Below, piece after piece: positions 61,276 through 64,000 of a stretch of 64,000 nucleotides of DNA. Location of the stretch: the NCBI GenBank assembly GCA_007922225.1, contig ML680086.1, forward strand, positions 13,534,783 through 13,598,782, written 5' to 3'. The position numbers and the translations under genes were made by a program. Under the pieces are notes generated by a model. It was not told the DNA's origin, made no database searches, and worked only from the letters and a program-made list of their open reading frames with translations. This stretch comes from Emydura subglobosa. Its lineage: Eukaryota > Chordata > Testudines > Chelidae. Position 1 is the first letter of the stretch; each line of letters starts with the position of its first letter.

Positions 61276-61894
61276 AGATTGAACTGACCTCCTATAACAC
61301 TGGACTACAGAGTAGGGTTTTTGTTGAAACATTCAATCAGTTGCCATGTGCAGCCCTAAAGATTTCTGATGGAGGGTTTTTGGAGAAGGCTGAGGGTATG
61401 CTTCCCCAAATGGAGAAGGGGTGGACAGGAGTCTCTGTAGGTGCCTGGCTGGCTGAGTTCCTGTTAAAATGGTTACTTTAATGCTGCTAGAATTTTATTT
61501 ACTGTGATATGAACTTTGTGAGGGCACCTACAAGTCTTGGATAGATATGTTTTTATTATCTTAACTGAAATAAATACAAGCAGGGAGCATATGAAAAATA
61601 AAATGGAGGAGAACTGGGAACACAAGATAATTTGTCTATTACTAGGGTTTCTAGTTTGCCGTGTTTAATTTCACTCCTGATTTTCATCACATAAGTCAAT
61701 GATTTGGTGGCCAATAGTTTTAGTAACATCAGCTTAGCTCTTAGTGTGTTTAGACAATGCTTTTCCTTGAATGCTTGAAAAAACCTGGGACCTCTCCAAT
61801 AGCCACTACTCCTGGGGCTCAATCCTGCAAAACACTGAGCATCCTCACTTCTCAGAAATGACAGATAGTCAAGGGTGCTCAGCACCATGAGGAC

Positions 61895-62650
61895 TGGAAC
61901 ATGTGATGGGGTATACAGACCCCACACTGACCAAGAAGGCATTAACGAGAGCCTCTGGCCCCAATCAGCCCCACCCCATTGCACCTGTGCAAGGTGTCAA
62001 GCCTGGAGAGAGGAGATAAGAGGAAAAGCCCAGCTCAGAGGTGCCTGACTGGGAGAGAGTAGACTTCTTGAGCTAGCCCTATGAAGGAAGGCATGGCTGG
62101 AGACAGAGCCTAATCAGCAACTGCCTGGAAGGAAGATCAGTCCACCTGTGGCTAGTGTCTATATCTGAGCCTTCTTGTAGCAGGTAGGCCAGGTGCAGGA
62201 CTTCTTTTTTCTTTTGTTCTTCATAACTGGTTTGGTTCCCCTTTGTTTTGGGACCAGCAGAAGTGTCAGCCTGGAGAGAGACTGCTGGCCCTGGTGGGAA
62301 GCAGCCCAGGGAAACAGCAGAGGGTCTGAATGAACAAACCTTATCTGCTTCCTACAGGGTCCCTGGGCTGGAGCCTAGAGTAGAGCACAGGTTTGGGGTC
62401 CACTAGGGCAGTGGCGTGAAGACTCCAGAGCCACTAGCTGGAAGGCCCATAAAGTTGGGCTGAAGCTCTGGTGCAAAGCTGCCAGGCTCCTGCTGTCACC
62501 AAAAGGGACAGGACTAAAAGTGACCCGGCTGGAGGCCCAAGTGTCAGGAAGCTGCAGACTACCCCAGGGCCCGAGTGGCTGTCTGCAGTGGGTGCCGGAG
62601 GAGGAGGAGGAGCTGCCACACTCAACCTTGAGGGAATGCATCTGTGGTGA
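61895..62650 (+). repeat. Unclassified interspersed repeat, GC-richer
   Basis: It begins ATGTGATGGGGTATACAGAC and runs through GTGCAAGGTGTCAAGCCTGG, GGGACCAGCAGAAGTGTCAG and CTGGAGGCCCAAGTGTCAGG. Composition and wording resemble the segment at 49375-49840. It could be LTR-derived, but I see no matching ends or coding sequence. Confidence 0.35.
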
Positions 62651-64000
62651 ATAACTGCTGCAGACACTAGTGAGCTCATGAGCACTTTAGAGCACAGATG
62701 ATTTTTAGGGCCCGGTAGCCTCTTTGCAGAAGTTGTGTGCATGCACATGTACGTATACATAGATTAAAGACAAACCTATTGCAAATTCAGCAGGAAAAAA
62801 CCTAATTTATAGATGGAGTTTTTCCTGCTCTTGTTAACTCAAAGAAGTGATGATATAATTGTGCATTTAAAAAAAATGTACATGTACAGCAAAGTGCTAG
62901 CCCCTCTCAAACAGTCTGTGGATGGTGCCACTCAACGCTTAACTTTGCTAACACTTCACAGCAGGAGCAATGAAAATGACCCAATAGCTCCTTCGGAGGG
63001 AAAAAAAATTGACACTAGTCTTAAATTATTTGAAAACACTTGAATTATGGGGCTACAGTTCCATCATAATGGTTCACAAGAAACGTACATAATTCTGGAT
63101 CTAGTTACAGACCCACATTTCAGTTACATTTATTTATAGTACAAAGAAGCAAGCAAGACTAGTAGGTTCATGAAACTTTCAGGTTATCCAATTAAAATAA
63201 AAAGCCTGCAATGCACCAGTTAGGGTTCCTAAAGCATTAGCCATTCACTTACATTGCTCATGCTGTATATTTGATATAAAATTATTAGCATTATATATTA
63301 TCCACACCAGCAAACAGTATTAAACTATATGCTTGACAAGAAAAGCAGTCGGAGTAAATGCTACGTAGTCAGTTTCCAATTGAAGCACTAGCACAATGTT
63401 TGGGTTGCAAACACAGAGGATTGTTTGTTCAAAGCACTTTCTATTGGAGAGGATTTTAAAAGTTTCCTGGAAGTATTTCTACTGGTCTTAAAAGTGTTCT
63501 AGAGCAGAATAGATATGTGCTGTCTATAACTTGACCCAGATGTGACCCCAGGTGTCCCTTTAACAGAACCATTGATGCATCATTCACACAAACTTTGAAA
63601 TCAGCTGGGAGCAAACTGACCCCTTGTACCTAAAGTCAATCAGGGGATTGACCTAAGTATTCCTCAACCAGGAAAAAAAAGGGTTGAGAGAGATGAGGGA
63701 CGTACTCACTTCCCAGTCACAACCTCCTTCTCCAATTGAAAAGCAAGCTCCTTTAAGTGACTTCTGCCCTCTCGTCTGTTAACTTTCAAATGCTCGCTAC
63801 TTAGATCAAAACTATCCTCCTTCAGACACTGCTCTTTATAAAAGACTATTTACATGCCAAGTTCCACCAGTTAAACTTCAGCCATCTCTCATGTAGCCCT
63901 GTCCAAAAACATATGATTAGAACATCTTAAAATCCCTCTACTCCACTCAAAGGTAACGGGAAAGCTTTTCCTCACCTTGAAGAACTGATGACAAACAAGC

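Larger units (their letters stand above)
19437..64000 (-). other. ZHX3: ZHX3 5' intronic region (inferred)
   Basis: No intact recognisable protein-coding gene was found in this 44.6 kb. The region is A/T-rich, full of interspersed repeats, and has no CpG island or promoter-like GC block, so the ZHX3 promoter is probably beyond 64000. In mammals ZHX3 has non-coding 5' exons spread over many kilobases, which fits. Stretches not listed separately below (for example 19437-22360, 23464-26041, 29520-30985, 31745-33875, 39570-41300, 44730-47045, 56310-58460, 59000-60740, 62660-64000) show only unique-looking A/T-rich sequence with short chance frames. Confidence 0.6.

Noticed and set aside
19437..64000. 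Search for a ZHX3 promoter, CpG island or a further protein gene
   Set aside because: No CpG-dense block and no recognisable coding exon beyond the candidates listed; GC-richer patches belong to repeats.

Overview
This window is vertebrate nuclear DNA, most likely from a turtle. Two conserved vertebrate genes are present and spliced. The intervening DNA is full of CR1 retroposon ends, tRNA-headed SINEs of the MIR/CORE type, an L2-like LINE and many short terminal-inverted-repeat elements of kinds I associate with turtle genomes. The species call rests on repeat style, not on a search. There are no prokaryotic genes, operons or CRISPR arrays.

Layout. Positions 1-6310 hold the 3' end of PLCG1 (phospholipase C gamma 1) on the + strand: four exons (1342-1503, 2657-2745, 4059-4243, 5670-5712) encode the C2 domain and C-terminal tail, followed by a short 3' UTR with an AATAAA at 6289. 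Positions 6311-9010 are the tail-to-tail spacer. ZHX3 (zinc fingers and homeoboxes 3) is on the - strand. Its complete 950-codon reading frame lies in one exon (16437-19289), with a splice acceptor at 19435-19436. Downstream of the stop a stretch of about 7.4 kb with almost no recognisable repeats (9010-16436) looks like a long ZHX3 3' UTR. This PLCG1-ZHX3 tail-to-tail order matches human chromosome 20q12.

Positions 19435-64000 have no convincing complete protein gene. I read them as 5' intronic sequence of ZHX3, because I see no CpG island or promoter. They contain many repeats, two candidate non-coding ZHX3 exons with good splice sites (23350-23463 and 44619-44728), and a possible decayed gene fragment around 28990-29514.

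The two genes share no pathway: PLCG1 is a cytoplasmic signalling enzyme and ZHX3 a nuclear transcriptional repressor. I found no new biological system. The items most worth checking are the candidate exons, the decayed fragment, an upstream ORF ahead of ZHX3, and several perfectly or nearly palindromic repeat units.
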